A stretch of 64,000 bases of DNA from Sphingopyxis sp. QXT-31 (GCF_001984035.1 NZ_CP019449.1:1736001-1800000); one strand, 5' to 3'. Shown: positions 43,990 to 53,410, numbered from the stretch's first letter. Program-made: numbers and translations. The notes: generated from the letters alone by a model not told the origin.

Positions 43990-44361
43990 TCAGAGCATCG
44001 GGTAGCTGAGACCGTAATAGCCGTACACGGTCCGGCCATATTCGTCGGTATATTCGGGGGTGTCGTCGACGCCGTAGCGCGGCGCGCCGGTCACCTGTTC
44101 CTTGCTGATGTCGACGACATAGCCGCCCTTGGCGGTGTCGTAGGACAACATGTCCCAGGGAATCGGATAATGATCGCTGCCGAGACCGAAAAGACCGCCG
44201 AACTGGAGCACGGCATAGTCGGCCTTGCCCGAATATTTGTCGATCATGACATTGGCGATGGTGCCGAGCTTTTCGTCCTGCGGGTTATAGACCGCGGTTC
44301 CCTCGACCTTGTCGGAGGATATGAGGCGATTGGTTTCGCTGCGTTCGAGCGTGTCGGCCAT
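43990..44361 (-). CDS. PRC-barrel domain protein
   Basis: 123 residues from ATG 44361, with AAGGAG at 7 nt; the upstream open frame is not supported. The PRC-barrel fold is visible as LISSDKVEGTAVYNPQDEKLGTIANVMIDKYSG, YAVLQFGGLFGLGSDHYPIPWDML, then VVDISKEQVTGAPRY. Such stand-alone proteins are frequent in alphaproteobacteria and often stress-induced, but their role is unknown; PRC barrels also occur in RimM and in photosynthetic reaction centres. Monocistronic between the receptor promoter and the methyltransferase gene. Confidence 0.88.
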   Translation of the reverse strand: MADTLERSETNRLISSDKVEGTAVYNPQDEKLGTIANVMIDKYSGKADYAVLQFGGLFGLGSDHYPIPWDMLSYDTAKGGYVVDISKEQVTGAPRYGVDDTPEYTDEYGRTVYGYYGLSYPML

Positions 44362-44492
44362 GATGCGTCTCCTTGTGGGCGGAGGCGGATCGCGGACGAG
44401 AGGGAGTCGGTCCGCGCCGCCCCCTGCTCCAAGCAACGACGCGCGCGGAGCGGAGTTGCTCCGCTCACCGCAAAGGATCGTCCGTTGGAAGC

Positions 44493-45383
44493 TCAGCGGC
44501 TCCAGCGCGCGAAGATCGCGGTCGGCAGCAGCAGCCCCCTTGCCTCTTCGCGCACCGCGAGTTCGCCGCATTCGACCTTGCCGGGCAGGTCGGCGAAGAG
44601 CTGGTTCAAGAGTTCGCCGATCGCCAACGCCGACATGCGCACCGCATAGACGGTGAGGAAGAGCGCTCGGCTGTCGGCGTCGAGCAATTGGCGGCAGTCG
44701 GCGAGCAGCGGCGCGAGGCCCTCCTCGAGCTGCCAGCGTTCGTTGTTGGGGCCGCGGCCGAATTTGGGCGGGTCGAGCAGGATGGCGTCATAGCGCTTCT
44801 CGCGCCGCACCTCGCGCGCGGTGAACTTGCCGGCGTCGTCGACGATCCAGCGCACCGGCTTGTCGGCCATGCCGGCGAGCGCCGCATTCTCGCGCGCCTG
44901 CGACACCGACTTCTTCGAGGCGTCGACATGGGTGACCGAGGCGCCCGCGGCGGCGAGCGCCTGGCTGCCGACCCCGGTGTAGCCGAAGAGGTTGAGGAAG
45001 GCGGGGTCCTGCTTGTCCGCGATCTGCGCGCGCAGCCAGTCCCACACCGGCGCCATGTCGGGGAAGAAGCCGAGGTGGCGGAACGGCGTGCAGCTCGCGG
45101 TGAAGCGCGTCTCGCGCCAGCCGAGCGGCCAGCCCTCCTGCGGTACCGGCTTGCTGTAATACCAGCGGCCGCCGCCGTCGTCGTCCGACGCCGGGACAAA
45201 CTCGCCGTCGGCGGCGTCCCATTCGCCCTGCGGCAGCGCGGGCGCCCACATCGCCTGCGGCTCGGGGCGGATGAAGCGGAAGCGGCCATAGCGTTCGAGC
45301 TTGCGCCCGCCCCCGCTGTCGACCAGCCCATAATCGTCCCACGCCTCGCCGACGAGGGTGACGAGGGGCAAGAGCTCAGCCAC
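44493..45383 (-). CDS. Class I SAM-dependent methyltransferase, RlmI/RlmK-like
   Basis: 296 residues if it starts at GTG 45383, which overlaps the thrC stop by 8 nt; an ATG at 45422 would need a 47-nt overlap. The Rossmann methyltransferase core is clear: FLNLFGYTGVGSQALAAAGASVTHVDASKKS for SAM binding, and LLDPPKFGRG as the DPPxF catalytic-site motif shared with 23S rRNA guanine-N2 and cytosine-C5 methyltransferases of COG1092. The PUA-like N-terminal domain of RlmI is absent. Likely an RNA methyltransferase of unknown position. A hairpin GAGCGGAG/CTCCGCTC lies after its stop at 44451-44469. Confidence 0.82.
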   Translation of the reverse strand: MAELLPLVTLVGEAWDDYGLVDSGGGRKLERYGRFRFIRPEPQAMWAPALPQGEWDAADGEFVPASDDDGGGRWYYSKPVPQEGWPLGWRETRFTASCTPFRHLGFFPDMAPVWDWLRAQIADKQDPAFLNLFGYTGVGSQALAAAGASVTHVDASKKSVSQARENAALAGMADKPVRWIVDDAGKFTAREVRREKRYDAILLDPPKFGRGPNNERWQLEEGLAPLLADCRQLLDADSRALFLTVYAVRMSALAIGELLNQLFADLPGKVECGELAVREEARGLLLPTAIFARWSR

Positions 45384-46773
45384 GCGCGGCTTCTGCGAGG
45401 ATGAAGGCCTTGACCGCGTCATAGTCGCCGGGGAGCTTGGTGTAGCGTTCCTCGCGGTCGAAGAGGTTGCCGAGGCGCGCGGGCAGCGCCGGGCGGACGC
45501 CGGTCGCGCGCTCGACCGCCTCGCGGAACTTGGCGGGGTGCGCGGTCGCGAGGGTGACCACCGGAACGTCGGCGTCGATATCGAGCTGGCGCGCCGCGGC
45601 CAGGCCGACCGCGCTGTGCGGATCGATCACCTGCCCGCCCTTTTCCTGCGCCCAGCGCAAGGCCAGCGCCATGCTGTCGCCGTCGATGCTCGCGCTGGAG
45701 AACAGCCCGCGCGCGCCGCCGAGCATATCGGCGGGGATGCTCATCGCGCGCTTTTGGTCGAATTCGCCCATCATGCCGGTGATCGCGGCGCCGTCGCGGC
45801 CCGACAGGTCGAAGAGCAGGCGTTCGAAATTGCTGCTGACCTGGATGTCCATGCTGGGGGTCGCGGTCGGGGTGACCGTGCCCGCGCTATAGTCGCCGCT
45901 GGTCAAAGCGCGGTGGAGGATGTCGTTGACGTTGGTCGCGACGACGAGGCGGGCGATCGGCAGGCCCATGCGCGACGCGACATAGCCCGCGAAGACGTCG
46001 CCGAAATTTCCTGTCGGGACCGAGAAGGCGACCGGGCGGTCGGGGGCGCCGAGGCGAACCGCCGCGTAGAAATAATAGACCACCTGCGCCATCAGCCGCG
46101 CCCAGTTGATGCTGTTCACCGCCGACAGCGTGACCTGGCTTCGCGCTTCCGCGTCGCCGAACAGCCGCTTCACCATCGCCTGCGCATCGTCGAAGCTGCC
46201 GACGATCGCGATATTATGAACGTTGGGGGCGAGCACGGTGGTCATCTGGCGGCGCTGGACGTCGCTGACGCGGCCCTCGGGGTGGAGCATGAAGATCTGG
46301 ATATGCTCGCGCCCCGCAACCGCCTCGATCGCCGCCGAGCCGGTGTCGCCCGAGGTCGCGCCGACGATCGTGATGTCGGTGTCGCCGCCGGCCAGAAACT
46401 TCTCGAACAACTGGCCGAGCAGTTGCAGCGCGACGTCCTTGAACGCCAGCGTCGGACCGTGGAAGAGTTCGAGCAACCAGTGGCGGTGGTCGAGCTGGAC
46501 GAGCGGGGTCACCGCGTCGTGGCTGAAACGGCCGTAAGCCGCCTTGCACAGCTCGCGCAGTTCGTCCTCGGAGAGCACGCCCGCGACGAAGGGCGCCATT
46601 ACGCGCACCGCGGTTTCGACATAGTCGAGCCCCGCGAAGGCGCGGATCTCGTCCTGACTCAGCACCGGCCACTTCGCGGGCACATAGAGGCCGCCGTCGT
46701 CGGCGAGCCCCGCGAGCGTGGCGGCGCGAAAGTCGAGGGTCGGCGCGGAGCCGCGCGTGCTGATATAGTCCAT
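45376..46773 (-). CDS. thrC: Threonine synthase
   Basis: 465 residues, the normal length for the bacterial class. It opens DYISTRGSAPTLDFRAATLAGLADDGGLYVP, has the PLP-binding Lys112 in TLAFKD, the SGDTGSAA phosphate-binding loop and PTGNFGDVFAGY. It converts O-phosphohomoserine to threonine with PLP in the cytoplasm. It follows the SURF1 gene by 26 nt in the long oxidase operon; the cox-thrC linkage is common in sphingomonads and is not a functional pairing that I can explain. Confidence 0.96.
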   Translation of the reverse strand: MDYISTRGSAPTLDFRAATLAGLADDGGLYVPAKWPVLSQDEIRAFAGLDYVETAVRVMAPFVAGVLSEDELRELCKAAYGRFSHDAVTPLVQLDHRHWLLELFHGPTLAFKDVALQLLGQLFEKFLAGGDTDITIVGATSGDTGSAAIEAVAGREHIQIFMLHPEGRVSDVQRRQMTTVLAPNVHNIAIVGSFDDAQAMVKRLFGDAEARSQVTLSAVNSINWARLMAQVVYYFYAAVRLGAPDRPVAFSVPTGNFGDVFAGYVASRMGLPIARLVVATNVNDILHRALTSGDYSAGTVTPTATPSMDIQVSSNFERLLFDLSGRDGAAITGMMGEFDQKRAMSIPADMLGGARGLFSSASIDGDSMALALRWAQEKGGQVIDPHSAVGLAAARQLDIDADVPVVTLATAHPAKFREAVERATGVRPALPARLGNLFDREERYTKLPGDYDAVKAFILAEAARG

Positions 46774-46799
46774 GGCGCCCCGCGCCTAGCCGCGTCCGG

Positions 46800-47456
46800 T
46801 CAAGGCCGCAAGCGGCGGCGCACGGCGATGACGTAGATGACGAGCGCAGCGATCGCAAAGAAGAACCATTGCCCGGCATAAGCGAGATGATTGTTCGGCG
46901 TATCGGCCGCCGAGGGCACCGCGCTCGCCCGCAGGCCGGGCGCCGGCACGTCGGCGACGAGCAAGGCGCGCGCAGGCATCGCCCTGCCGGTCAGCCGCTC
47001 GATCATCGTCGGCTGCTCGGGGCCGGGAACGATCGTCCCCTGCACGATGCCGCCCTTCCATGCCGGCGCCTTTCCGTCCGGCATGAAGTTGTCGGCGGTG
47101 CCCATGTCGATCAGCACCCCGGGCCCCTCGGCGCCGGTGCGGCAGTCGGCGATCATGCGGATGCCGCTCTTGCCCGCGCGGTCGGTGCCGCCGCGCTGGT
47201 CCCAGCGCACGGGTTCGAGGCAGGTCACGCCGCTCTTGCGATAGAGCATCGCGTCGGGGACCGGCGGCAGTTCGGGATAGGTCACCAGCGAGGACATCGC
47301 CATGTTCCGCTGGTAGAGCGCGATCAGCGCTTCCTTCTCGCCCTTGCGCTGCCACTGCCAGACGCCGAGCGCGATCATCGTCGCGACCGCGGCGAGCACC
47401 ATAATCGTCGGGATCACCGGCCAGCGGCGCGGCGCGGGTGCGGGGTCGTCAGTCAT
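46800..47456 (-). CDS. SURF1-family cytochrome oxidase assembly protein
   Basis: 218 residues from ATG 47456 (AAGGAAAG upstream; 8-nt overlap with the DUF983 stop). SURF1 layout: an N-terminal membrane helix (IPTIMVLAAVATMIALGVWQ followed by WQRKGEKEALI), a periplasmic loop with PDGKAPAWKGGIVQGTIVPG, and a C-terminal membrane helix preceded by NNHLAYAGQWFFF. SURF1 helps insert heme a into subunit I of aa3 oxidases. Encoded in the cox operon, as expected. Confidence 0.92.
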   Translation of the reverse strand: MTDDPAPAPRRWPVIPTIMVLAAVATMIALGVWQWQRKGEKEALIALYQRNMAMSSLVTYPELPPVPDAMLYRKSGVTCLEPVRWDQRGGTDRAGKSGIRMIADCRTGAEGPGVLIDMGTADNFMPDGKAPAWKGGIVQGTIVPGPEQPTMIERLTGRAMPARALLVADVPAPGLRASAVPSAADTPNNHLAYAGQWFFFAIAALVIYVIAVRRRLRP

Positions 47457-47835
47457 CGCGCTTCTTTCCTTCGGCCGCCTCGCGCTGGTGCTCGCTGGCG
47501 AGCAACGCCGCCTTGGCGACGCGCAGGCCATAGATCACCGCGACGAACGTCAGCGGCACCCATAGCACCACATGCACCCAGAAGGGCGGGTTGAGCAAAT
47601 TGTCGAGCGTCAGCGCAGCCGCGATCAGCAGCGTGCCGATGATCATCGTCAAGAAGGCCGCGGGGCCGTCCCCGACATTGTAGCGGCCGGTGTCGAGGCC
47701 GCACGACGGGCAGCGCTCACGGAACTTCGCGGGCCACTCGAACAGCCCCGGCGCGCCGCATTCGGGGCAGAGGGCAAAAAGGGCAGCGCACCAGACCGGC
47801 GGCTGCCCCTTTTGGCTTTGGCCTGGTGCCGCCAC
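47449..47835 (-). CDS. DUF983 membrane protein
   Basis: 128 residues, with a GTG start at 47835 directly abutting the ctaE stop. Two CxxC knuckles near the N-terminus (LCPECGAPG and RCPSCGLD) suggest a zinc ribbon. Two membrane segments follow (AAFLTMIIGTLLIAAAL and WVHVVLWVPLTFVAVIYGL), then a charged tail. DUF983 proteins are encoded regularly beside cox assembly genes in alphaproteobacteria; a role in oxidase assembly is inferred from location only. Confidence 0.88.
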   Translation of the reverse strand: MAAPGQSQKGQPPVWCAALFALCPECGAPGLFEWPAKFRERCPSCGLDTGRYNVGDGPAAFLTMIIGTLLIAAALTLDNLLNPPFWVHVVLWVPLTFVAVIYGLRVAKAALLASEHQREAAEGKKRDD

Positions 47836-48711
47836 TTAGTGCGCGGCGACCGGCGCGCCCCAGCCGCCCCAGACATAGACGATGATGAAGAGGAACAGCC
47901 ACACCACGTCGACGAAGTGCCAGTACCAGGCCGCGGCTTCGAAGCCGAAATGCTGGGTCGGGGTGAAGTGGCCCTTGTAGGTACGCGCCAGGCAGACGAT
48001 CAGGAAGATCGTGCCGACGAGCACGTGGAAGCCGTGGAAGCCGGTCGCCATGTAGAAGGCCGAGCTGTAGTTGCTCTCGCCGAACGGGAACGGCGCATGG
48101 GCATATTCATAGGCCTGGATCATCGAGAAGACCGCGCCCAGGATGATCGTCGCCCACAGGCCCTTTTTCAGGCCGTCGCGGTCGCCGTGGATCAGCGCGT
48201 GGTGCGCCCAGGTGATGGTCGTGCCCGAGCAGAGCAGGATCAGCGTGTTGAGCAGCGGCAGCGAGAAGGCGTCGATGACTTCGATACCCTTCGGCGGCCA
48301 CATGGTGATCGTCGCGGCGCCGTCCTGGCCGAACAGCGAGGTCACGCCGTCAGCGGTGACTTCGATCGGCACCGGGAAGAGCGAGAAGTCGAACCAGGCC
48401 CAGAACCAGCCGACGAAGAACATGACTTCCGACGCGATGAACAGGATCATGCCGTAGCGCAGGTGGAGCTGGACGACCGGGGTGTGGTCGCCGGCATGCG
48501 CTTCGTTGATGACGTCCGACCACCAGCTGAAGAAGGTCGCGATCACGCCCATGAAGCCGAGGCCGAGGACCCATTTGCCGGCGGCGCCGAAATGATCCTC
48601 GTGCATATACATCACGAGGCCGAAGAACATCACCAGCGCAGCGAACGAGCCGATCAGCGGCCAGACGCTGGGGTTTACGAGGTGATAGTCATGATGTTTG
48701 GCACCGGACAT
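47836..48711 (-). CDS. ctaE: Cytochrome c oxidase subunit III
   Basis: 291 residues from ATG 48711 (MSGAKHHDYHLV); the upstream extension is not supported. Seven hydrophobic segments are present with subunit III landmarks: WPLIGSFAALVMFFGLVMYMH, EVMFFVGWFWAWF, NTLILLCSGTTITWAHHAL, and the FHGFHVLVGTIFLIV...WYWHFVDVVWLFLF block. It stabilises the aa3 oxidase and its proton entry but carries no redox metal. It follows ctaG by 83 nt and precedes DUF983 without a gap. Confidence 0.96.
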   Translation of the reverse strand: MSGAKHHDYHLVNPSVWPLIGSFAALVMFFGLVMYMHEDHFGAAGKWVLGLGFMGVIATFFSWWSDVINEAHAGDHTPVVQLHLRYGMILFIASEVMFFVGWFWAWFDFSLFPVPIEVTADGVTSLFGQDGAATITMWPPKGIEVIDAFSLPLLNTLILLCSGTTITWAHHALIHGDRDGLKKGLWATIILGAVFSMIQAYEYAHAPFPFGESNYSSAFYMATGFHGFHVLVGTIFLIVCLARTYKGHFTPTQHFGFEAAAWYWHFVDVVWLFLFIIVYVWGGWGAPVAAH

Positions 48712-48794
48712 GGCGTGTTTCCCGTTTTTAGCAGCCCCAGCATCGCGATTCCCCATCGCCCGCCGGTCTTGTTAAGACTCTGTCGATGGCGGCC

Positions 48795-49355
48795 TTAGCT
48801 CGCCTTTTTGCCCTCGTCTACAGGATGGAAGGTGTAGCTGAGGGTGATTTCCTGGATGTCGCGCGCGTCGGGATCGTCCATGATCGCAGGATCGACGAAG
48901 AACAGCACCGGCATGCGGATCTGCTGCCCGGGCTCGAGCTTTTGCTCGGTGAAGCAGAAGCACTGGATCTTGGTGAAATATTTGCCCGCCTGCGTCGGGG
49001 TGACGTTGAAGCTGGCGGTGCCGGTGACGGCATGCGCGGACTGATTCTCCGCAATGAAGATCGCCATGTCGCGCGCACCGACGCTGACCGTGTCGGTCGG
49101 ATGCTCGGGCTGGAATTTCCACGGGAGGCCGGGCGAGACATTGGCGTCGAAGCGGATCGACATGGTGTTGCTGAGTATCCGCGGCGTCGCCGCGGCGGCG
49201 ACGGGGTCGTAGCGCTGCGTCGTGCCGCCGAAGCCCGTCACGCGGCAGAAGAGATCGTAGAGCGGCACCGCGGCGAACCCCAGGCCGACCATCGAGAGCG
49301 CGAGCAGGCCCGCGAGGCTGGCGGTCTTCGCATTGGGGGATAGGCGCGCGATCAC
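48795..49355 (-). CDS. ctaG: Cytochrome c oxidase assembly protein CtaG (Cox11)
   Basis: 186 residues with a GTG start at 49355, overlapping the stop of the small upstream gene (GTGA). An N-terminal membrane anchor (LAGLLALSMVGLGFAAVPLYDLFCRVTGF) is followed by a periplasmic domain with the copper-binding CFCF motif in KIQCFCFTEQ and PVLFFVDPAI. It delivers copper to the CuB site of subunit I. Position between ctaB and ctaE is standard for alphaproteobacteria. Confidence 0.95.
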   Translation of the reverse strand: MIARLSPNAKTASLAGLLALSMVGLGFAAVPLYDLFCRVTGFGGTTQRYDPVAAAATPRILSNTMSIRFDANVSPGLPWKFQPEHPTDTVSVGARDMAIFIAENQSAHAVTGTASFNVTPTQAGKYFTKIQCFCFTEQKLEPGQQIRMPVLFFVDPAIMDDPDARDIQEITLSYTFHPVDEGKKAS

Positions 49356-49510
49356 TGGAAGATCTGCATCTTGGCGATGGTGATCGCGAAGAACAGCACC
49401 GCGAGCCCGATCAGCAACACGCCCATCAGGTTCGCGCGGCTGCGCTGGCGGCGGCGATATTCGGCCTCGTCGAAGGGCTGCGGGGCGTCGGGTTTTTCGA
49501 GATCGGTCAT
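49352..49510 (-). CDS. Small single-span membrane protein in the cox operon
   Basis: 52 residues from ATG 49510, with ATGA overlap to the ctaB stop and GTGA overlap to the ctaG start. A charged N-terminal part ([14 protein letters not shown]) precedes one membrane helix ([17 protein letters not shown]) and a short tail. It is too short for most gene finders, but the double translational coupling makes it very likely real. A gene of this size in this place is usual in alphaproteobacterial cox operons; its function is unknown and assembly of the oxidase is a guess. Confidence 0.75.
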   Translation of the reverse strand: MTDLEKPDAPQPFDEAEYRRRQRSRANLMGVLLIGLAVLFFAITIAKMQIFQ

Positions 49511-50418
49511 AGCGGCCACCAATGGTCGGCGACGACGGCGCCGAAGAGGATGAAGAGATAGGCGATCGAGAAGGCGAAGAGGCGCTTTTCCGGGCGCATC
49601 ATATCGCCCTCGCGCGTCGTGCGCGTGCCGACCTGGACTGACAGCGCGACGAATACCGCCGACAGCACGACCGCGGTCCAGCCGTAGAGCCCGCCGGTGT
49701 AACCGAGCGCCCAAGGCGCGATCGCGCCGATCGCCATGATGACCGCGTAGAAGAGAATCTGGCGCCGCGTCGAGGTCTCGCCCGCAACCACCGGCATCAT
49801 CGGGATGCCCGCCGCAGCATAGTCCGAGCGCACGAACAGCGCGAGCGCCCAGAAATGCGGCGGGGTCCACAGGAAGATCAGCAGGAACAGCATGATCGGC
49901 AGCGGCGCGACGCTGCCCGTCGCGGCGACCCAGCCGATCAGCGGCGGAAAGGCCCCCGCCGCGCCGCCGATGACGATGTTCTGCGGCGTCCGGGGTTTCA
50001 GCCACATGGTGTAGACGAAGACGTAAAAGAGGATCGAGACGGCGAGCAGCAAGGTCGCCTGCCAGTTCGACGCGAAGAGCATCAGGAACAGCGAGAAAGC
50101 CGCGAGCCCGACGCCGAACTGCAGCGCGGTCTGCGGGTCGAGGCGGCCGGCGGGCAGCGGGCGCCCGGCGGTGCGCTTCATCTTGGCGTCCAGCCCCGCC
50201 TCATACCATTGGTTGAGCGCGCCCGAGGCCCCTGCCCCCAGCGCGATCGCGAGGATCGAAGAGAAAGCGAGCACCGGATGCACTTCGCCCGGCGCCGCCA
50301 GCAGCCCGCACAGCGCGGTGAACACCACCAGCGACATCACGCGCGGCTTGGTCAGCGCGAACAGGTCGCGCCAGTCGGCGGGAAGCGCCGTTTCGCCGTG
50401 GGTCAGGCTCTGCGCCAT
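49507..50418 (-). CDS. ctaB: Protoheme IX farnesyltransferase (heme O synthase)
   Basis: 303 residues from ATG 50418 (SD CGGAGT). A UbiA-type polyprenyltransferase with nine membrane segments. The first Asp-rich-type motif is [21 protein letters not shown], the second region is [27 protein letters not shown], and [13 protein letters not shown] lies near the start. It converts heme b to heme o by adding a farnesyl group, the step before heme a needed by CtaD. The upstream gap contains a GC-rich hairpin. Confidence 0.95.
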   Translation of the reverse strand: MAQSLTHGETALPADWRDLFALTKPRVMSLVVFTALCGLLAAPGEVHPVLAFSSILAIALGAGASGALNQWYEAGLDAKMKRTAGRPLPAGRLDPQTALQFGVGLAAFSLFLMLFASNWQATLLLAVSILFYVFVYTMWLKPRTPQNIVIGGAAGAFPPLIGWVAATGSVAPLPIMLFLLIFLWTPPHFWALALFVRSDYAAAGIPMMPVVAGETSTRRQILFYAVIMAIGAIAPWALGYTGGLYGWTAVVLSAVFVALSVQVGTRTTREGDMMRPEKRLFAFSIAYLFILFGAVVADHWWPL

Positions 50419-50442
50419 GTCTACTCCGGCCGGACGGGCAAA

Positions 50443-50469
50443 GCCCCCTGCCGGATGTCAGCAGGGGGC
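50443..50469 (-). terminator. GC-rich hairpin between ctaD and ctaB
   Basis: GCCCCCTGC (50443-50451) and GCAGGGGGC (50461-50469) form a perfect 9-bp stem with a 9-nt loop. On the minus strand only a short TTT (50442-50440) follows, so it may attenuate or protect the ctaCD message 3' end rather than stop transcription fully. Confidence 0.5.
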
Positions 50470-50477
50470 GATACCGA

Positions 50478-52148
50478 TCAGGCGATACGCGGCAGTTCGT
50501 TGAACTGGTGGAACGGCGGCGGGCTCGGCAACGTCCATTCGAGCGTCGTCGCGCCTTCGCCCCACGGATTGTCGGCGGCCTTCTTGCCCGCGAACAGGGC
50601 CCAGCCGATATTCAGGAAGAAGAAGATCATGCCGACGCCCATGATCACATAGCCCCACGACGAAACGAGGTGCCAATAGGCATAGGCCTCCGCATAGTCG
50701 GGGTAGCGGCGCGGCATGCCCTGCTGGCCCAGGAAGTGCTGGGGGAAGAACAGGACGTTCACGCCGATGAAGAAGACCCAGAAGTGCAGCTGTCCGAGGA
50801 ACTCGTTGTACATCCGGCCCGACATCTTCGGGAACCAGTAATAGAAGCCGGCGAAGAGCGAGAAGACCGCGCCCAGCGACAGCACGTAGTGGAAATGCGC
50901 GACGACATAATAGGTGTCGTGGAACGCGGTGTCGGCGCCCGCATTGGCGAGCACGACGCCGGTCACGCCGCCGACGGTGAACATGAAGATAAAGCCCATC
51001 GCCCAGACCATCGGGGTCTTGAAGCTGATCGAGCCGCCCCACATCGTCGCGATCCAGCTGAAAATCTTGATGCCCGTGGGGACCGCGATGACCATCGTCG
51101 CCGCGGTGAAGTACATCTTGAGGTTGACGCTCATACCGACGGTGAACATGTGGTGCGCCCACACGATGAAGCCGACGACGCCGATCGCGACCATGGCGTA
51201 CGCCATGCCGAGATAGCCGAACACTGGCTTGCGGCTGAAGGTCGAGATGATCTGGCTGACGATGCCGAAGCCCGGCAGGATCATGATGTACACTTCGGGG
51301 TGGCCGAAGAACCAGAAGAGATGCTGGTAGAGCACCGGATCGCCGCCGCCCGTGGCATCGTAGAAGGTCGTGCCGAAATTGCGGTCGGTGAGCAGCATGG
51401 TGATCGCCGCGGCGAGCACCGGCAGCGCGAGCAGCAACAGGAAGGCGGTGACCAGGATCGACCACACGAACAGCGGCATCTTGTGCAGGGTCATGCCCGG
51501 CGCGCGCATGTTGAAGATGGTCGTGATGAAGTTGACCGCGCCGAGGATCGACGCCGCACCCGCGAGGTGAAGCGAGAAGATCGCCATGTCGACCGCGGGC
51601 CCTGCCGAGCCGCTGGTCGACAGCGGGGCATAGACCGTCCAGCCGGTGCCCGCGCCGAGCCCGCTGCCACCGGGGACGAAGCTCGACCCCAGAAGCATCA
51701 CGAAGGCGACGAAGGTCAGCCAGAAGGAAACGTTGTTCATGCGCGGGAAGGCCATGTCGGGCGCGCCGATCATCAGCGGCACGAACCAGTTGCCGAAACC
51801 GCCGATCATCGCGGGCATGACCATGAAGAAGACCATGATCAGGCCGTGCGCGGTGATCAGCACGTTCCACAGATGCTTGCCCTGCACCTCGCCCGCGGCG
51901 GGGTCGAGGAAGGCGGCCCAGCCCTGGAGATACTGGATGCCCGGATGCGCCAGTTCGAGGCGCATCATGCCCGAGATCGCACCGCCGACGATGCCAGCAA
52001 CGATCGCGAAGATCAGGTAGAGGGTGCCGATGTCCTTGTGGTTCGTGGACATGAACCAGCGGACGAAGAAGCCCGGCGTGTCGTGATCATGGTCGTCATG
52101 GGCATGATCATGACCATGCGCGGGTGCAGTTGCTGCGATATCGGTCAT
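50478..52148 (-). CDS. ctaD: Cytochrome c oxidase subunit I
   Basis: 556 residues, twelve membrane helices. Metal ligands and signatures are present: the heme a histidine in [12 protein letters not shown], the CuB/Tyr motif [15 protein letters not shown], the CuB histidine pair in [10 protein letters not shown], and [12 protein letters not shown]. Proton-channel residues typical of aa3-type A1 oxidases lie in [22 protein letters not shown]. The N-terminus carries a His/Asp-rich stretch ([13 protein letters not shown], 11-23) before the conserved start, which could bind metal. Translated from ATG 52148 with AAGGGG upstream, 17 nt after ctaC. Confidence 0.97.
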   Translation of the reverse strand: MTDIAATAPAHGHDHAHDDHDHDTPGFFVRWFMSTNHKDIGTLYLIFAIVAGIVGGAISGMMRLELAHPGIQYLQGWAAFLDPAAGEVQGKHLWNVLITAHGLIMVFFMVMPAMIGGFGNWFVPLMIGAPDMAFPRMNNVSFWLTFVAFVMLLGSSFVPGGSGLGAGTGWTVYAPLSTSGSAGPAVDMAIFSLHLAGAASILGAVNFITTIFNMRAPGMTLHKMPLFVWSILVTAFLLLLALPVLAAAITMLLTDRNFGTTFYDATGGGDPVLYQHLFWFFGHPEVYIMILPGFGIVSQIISTFSRKPVFGYLGMAYAMVAIGVVGFIVWAHHMFTVGMSVNLKMYFTAATMVIAVPTGIKIFSWIATMWGGSISFKTPMVWAMGFIFMFTVGGVTGVVLANAGADTAFHDTYYVVAHFHYVLSLGAVFSLFAGFYYWFPKMSGRMYNEFLGQLHFWVFFIGVNVLFFPQHFLGQQGMPRRYPDYAEAYAYWHLVSSWGYVIMGVGMIFFFLNIGWALFAGKKAADNPWGEGATTLEWTLPSPPPFHQFNELPRIA

Positions 52149-52165
52149 CTGTCGGACCCCTTAGA

Positions 52166-53275
52166 TTATTTCTTGGCGGCCGGGGCAGCGGCGGGAGCCG
52201 CAGCCGGCGCTGCTTCGGTCGTGGCGGGCGCGGCGGTCGGAGCCGCGGCGGGCGTGGCAGCCGGCGCAGCGGCGGCAGGAGCCGGTGCGGCCGCGGCGGG
52301 CTTGGGCTTCGGATCGCCGCCCTTCGAGCGGACCCAGGCTTCCCACTTGTCGACGGGCAGCACTTCGACCGCGATCGGCATATAGCCGTGGTCGACGCCG
52401 CAAAGCTCCGAGCACTGGCCGTAATAGACGCCCACCTTGTTCGCGGTGAAGGTCGTCTCGTTGGCGCGGCCGGGGACCGCGTCCATCTTGGTCCAGAAGG
52501 CGGGGACCGCGAAGCTGTGGATCACGTCGGCGCCGGTGATGATCAGCTTCACCTCGCGCCCGACGGGGACGACCATGCGGTTGTCGACGGCGAGGTGATA
52601 GGGCTCGCCCGCGGCCTTCGCCTGTTCCTCGGTCAGGATCTTCGACACATATTCGGGGATATTCTCGTCGGGATAGGCATAGCCCCAATACCATTGATAG
52701 CCCGTGACCTTGATCGTCAGCGCTTCCTTCGACGGCGGTTCGTACTGCGCCGCGAGCAGGCGGATCGACGGCACCGCGATGACCGCGAGGATCAGCACCG
52801 GGATCGCGGTCCAGATGATTTCGATAAAGGTGTTGTGCGTGGTCTTCGACGGCACGGGGTTCGCCTTGGCGCGGTAGCGCGCGACGACCCAGAGCAGCAG
52901 GCCGAGGACGAAGAGCGTGATCACGGTGATCACCGGCAGCAGGATGATGTGGTTGAACCAATAGGCCTGCTCGCCGATCGGGCTGACCTGCGGCTGGAAA
53001 TCGATCCCCGCGTCGATCGGCTGGCCGACGCCCGGAGTCGGCTTCATCGGCACATAGGTCGCGTCGCCCGTGGGCGCGGCGGCATCGGTCGTCGCCGCGG
53101 CCGGAGCCTGGGCCGTCGCGGCGGGCGTGGCCGGAGCCGGAGTCGCCGTGGTCGCCGCGACCGGGGCCGTGGCGGGTGCCGCCGCCGGCGCTGCCGCCTG
53201 GCCTGCGCCAGCCGCGCCGAGCGACAAAGCCGCCGCGATTAATGCCGCGATTACAGGGGTTTTCAAGCTCTTCAT
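52166..53275 (-). CDS. ctaC: Cytochrome c oxidase subunit II with Ala/Pro-rich extensions
   Basis: 369 residues from ATG 53275. Signal peptide, a low-complexity Ala/Thr/Pro stretch (about 24-70), two membrane helices (about 107-131 and 150-170), then the cupredoxin domain with GYQWYWGYAYPDE and CuA ligands His253, Cys288, Cys292, His296 and Met299. After residue 322 an unusual 47-residue tail made almost only of Ala, Pro and Lys/Thr follows. It accepts electrons from cytochrome c. First gene of the oxidase operon; a sigma70-like promoter is visible upstream. Confidence 0.96.
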   Translation of the reverse strand: MKSLKTPVIAALIAAALSLGAAGAGQAAAPAAAPATAPVAATTATPAPATPAATAQAPAAATTDAAAPTGDATYVPMKPTPGVGQPIDAGIDFQPQVSPIGEQAYWFNHIILLPVITVITLFVLGLLLWVVARYRAKANPVPSKTTHNTFIEIIWTAIPVLILAVIAVPSIRLLAAQYEPPSKEALTIKVTGYQWYWGYAYPDENIPEYVSKILTEEQAKAAGEPYHLAVDNRMVVPVGREVKLIITGADVIHSFAVPAFWTKMDAVPGRANETTFTANKVGVYYGQCSELCGVDHGYMPIAVEVLPVDKWEAWVRSKGGDPKPKPAAAAPAPAAAAPAATPAAAPTAAPATTEAAPAAAPAAAPAAKK

Positions 53276-53381
53276 AAGGATAGTGCCGCCCGTTGCCTGT
53301 TGTTCTTTTACCGCCCAACCCATAGAAAAAACGGCCGGACATGCGTCGCGGCAGCCGTTCTGCGGGCTGAATCTTGCGGGC

Positions 53382-53410
53382 GCTATAGACCCGCTTGCCG
53401 CTTGCCTCAA
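53382..53410 (-). promoter_or_regulatory. Candidate sigma70 promoter of the oxidase operon
   Basis: On the minus strand TTGAGG (53410-53405) and TATAGC (53387-53382) are separated by exactly 17 nt, about 107 bp upstream of the ctaC start. Spacing and hexamers fit sigma70, although -35 and -10 each have mismatches. The untranslated leader would be close to 100 nt. Confidence 0.4.

Noticed and set aside
44451-44469. Terminator after the methyltransferase gene
   Set aside because: GAGCGGAG/CTCCGCTC forms a good stem, but no T-run follows on the minus strand, so it is only mentioned under that gene.
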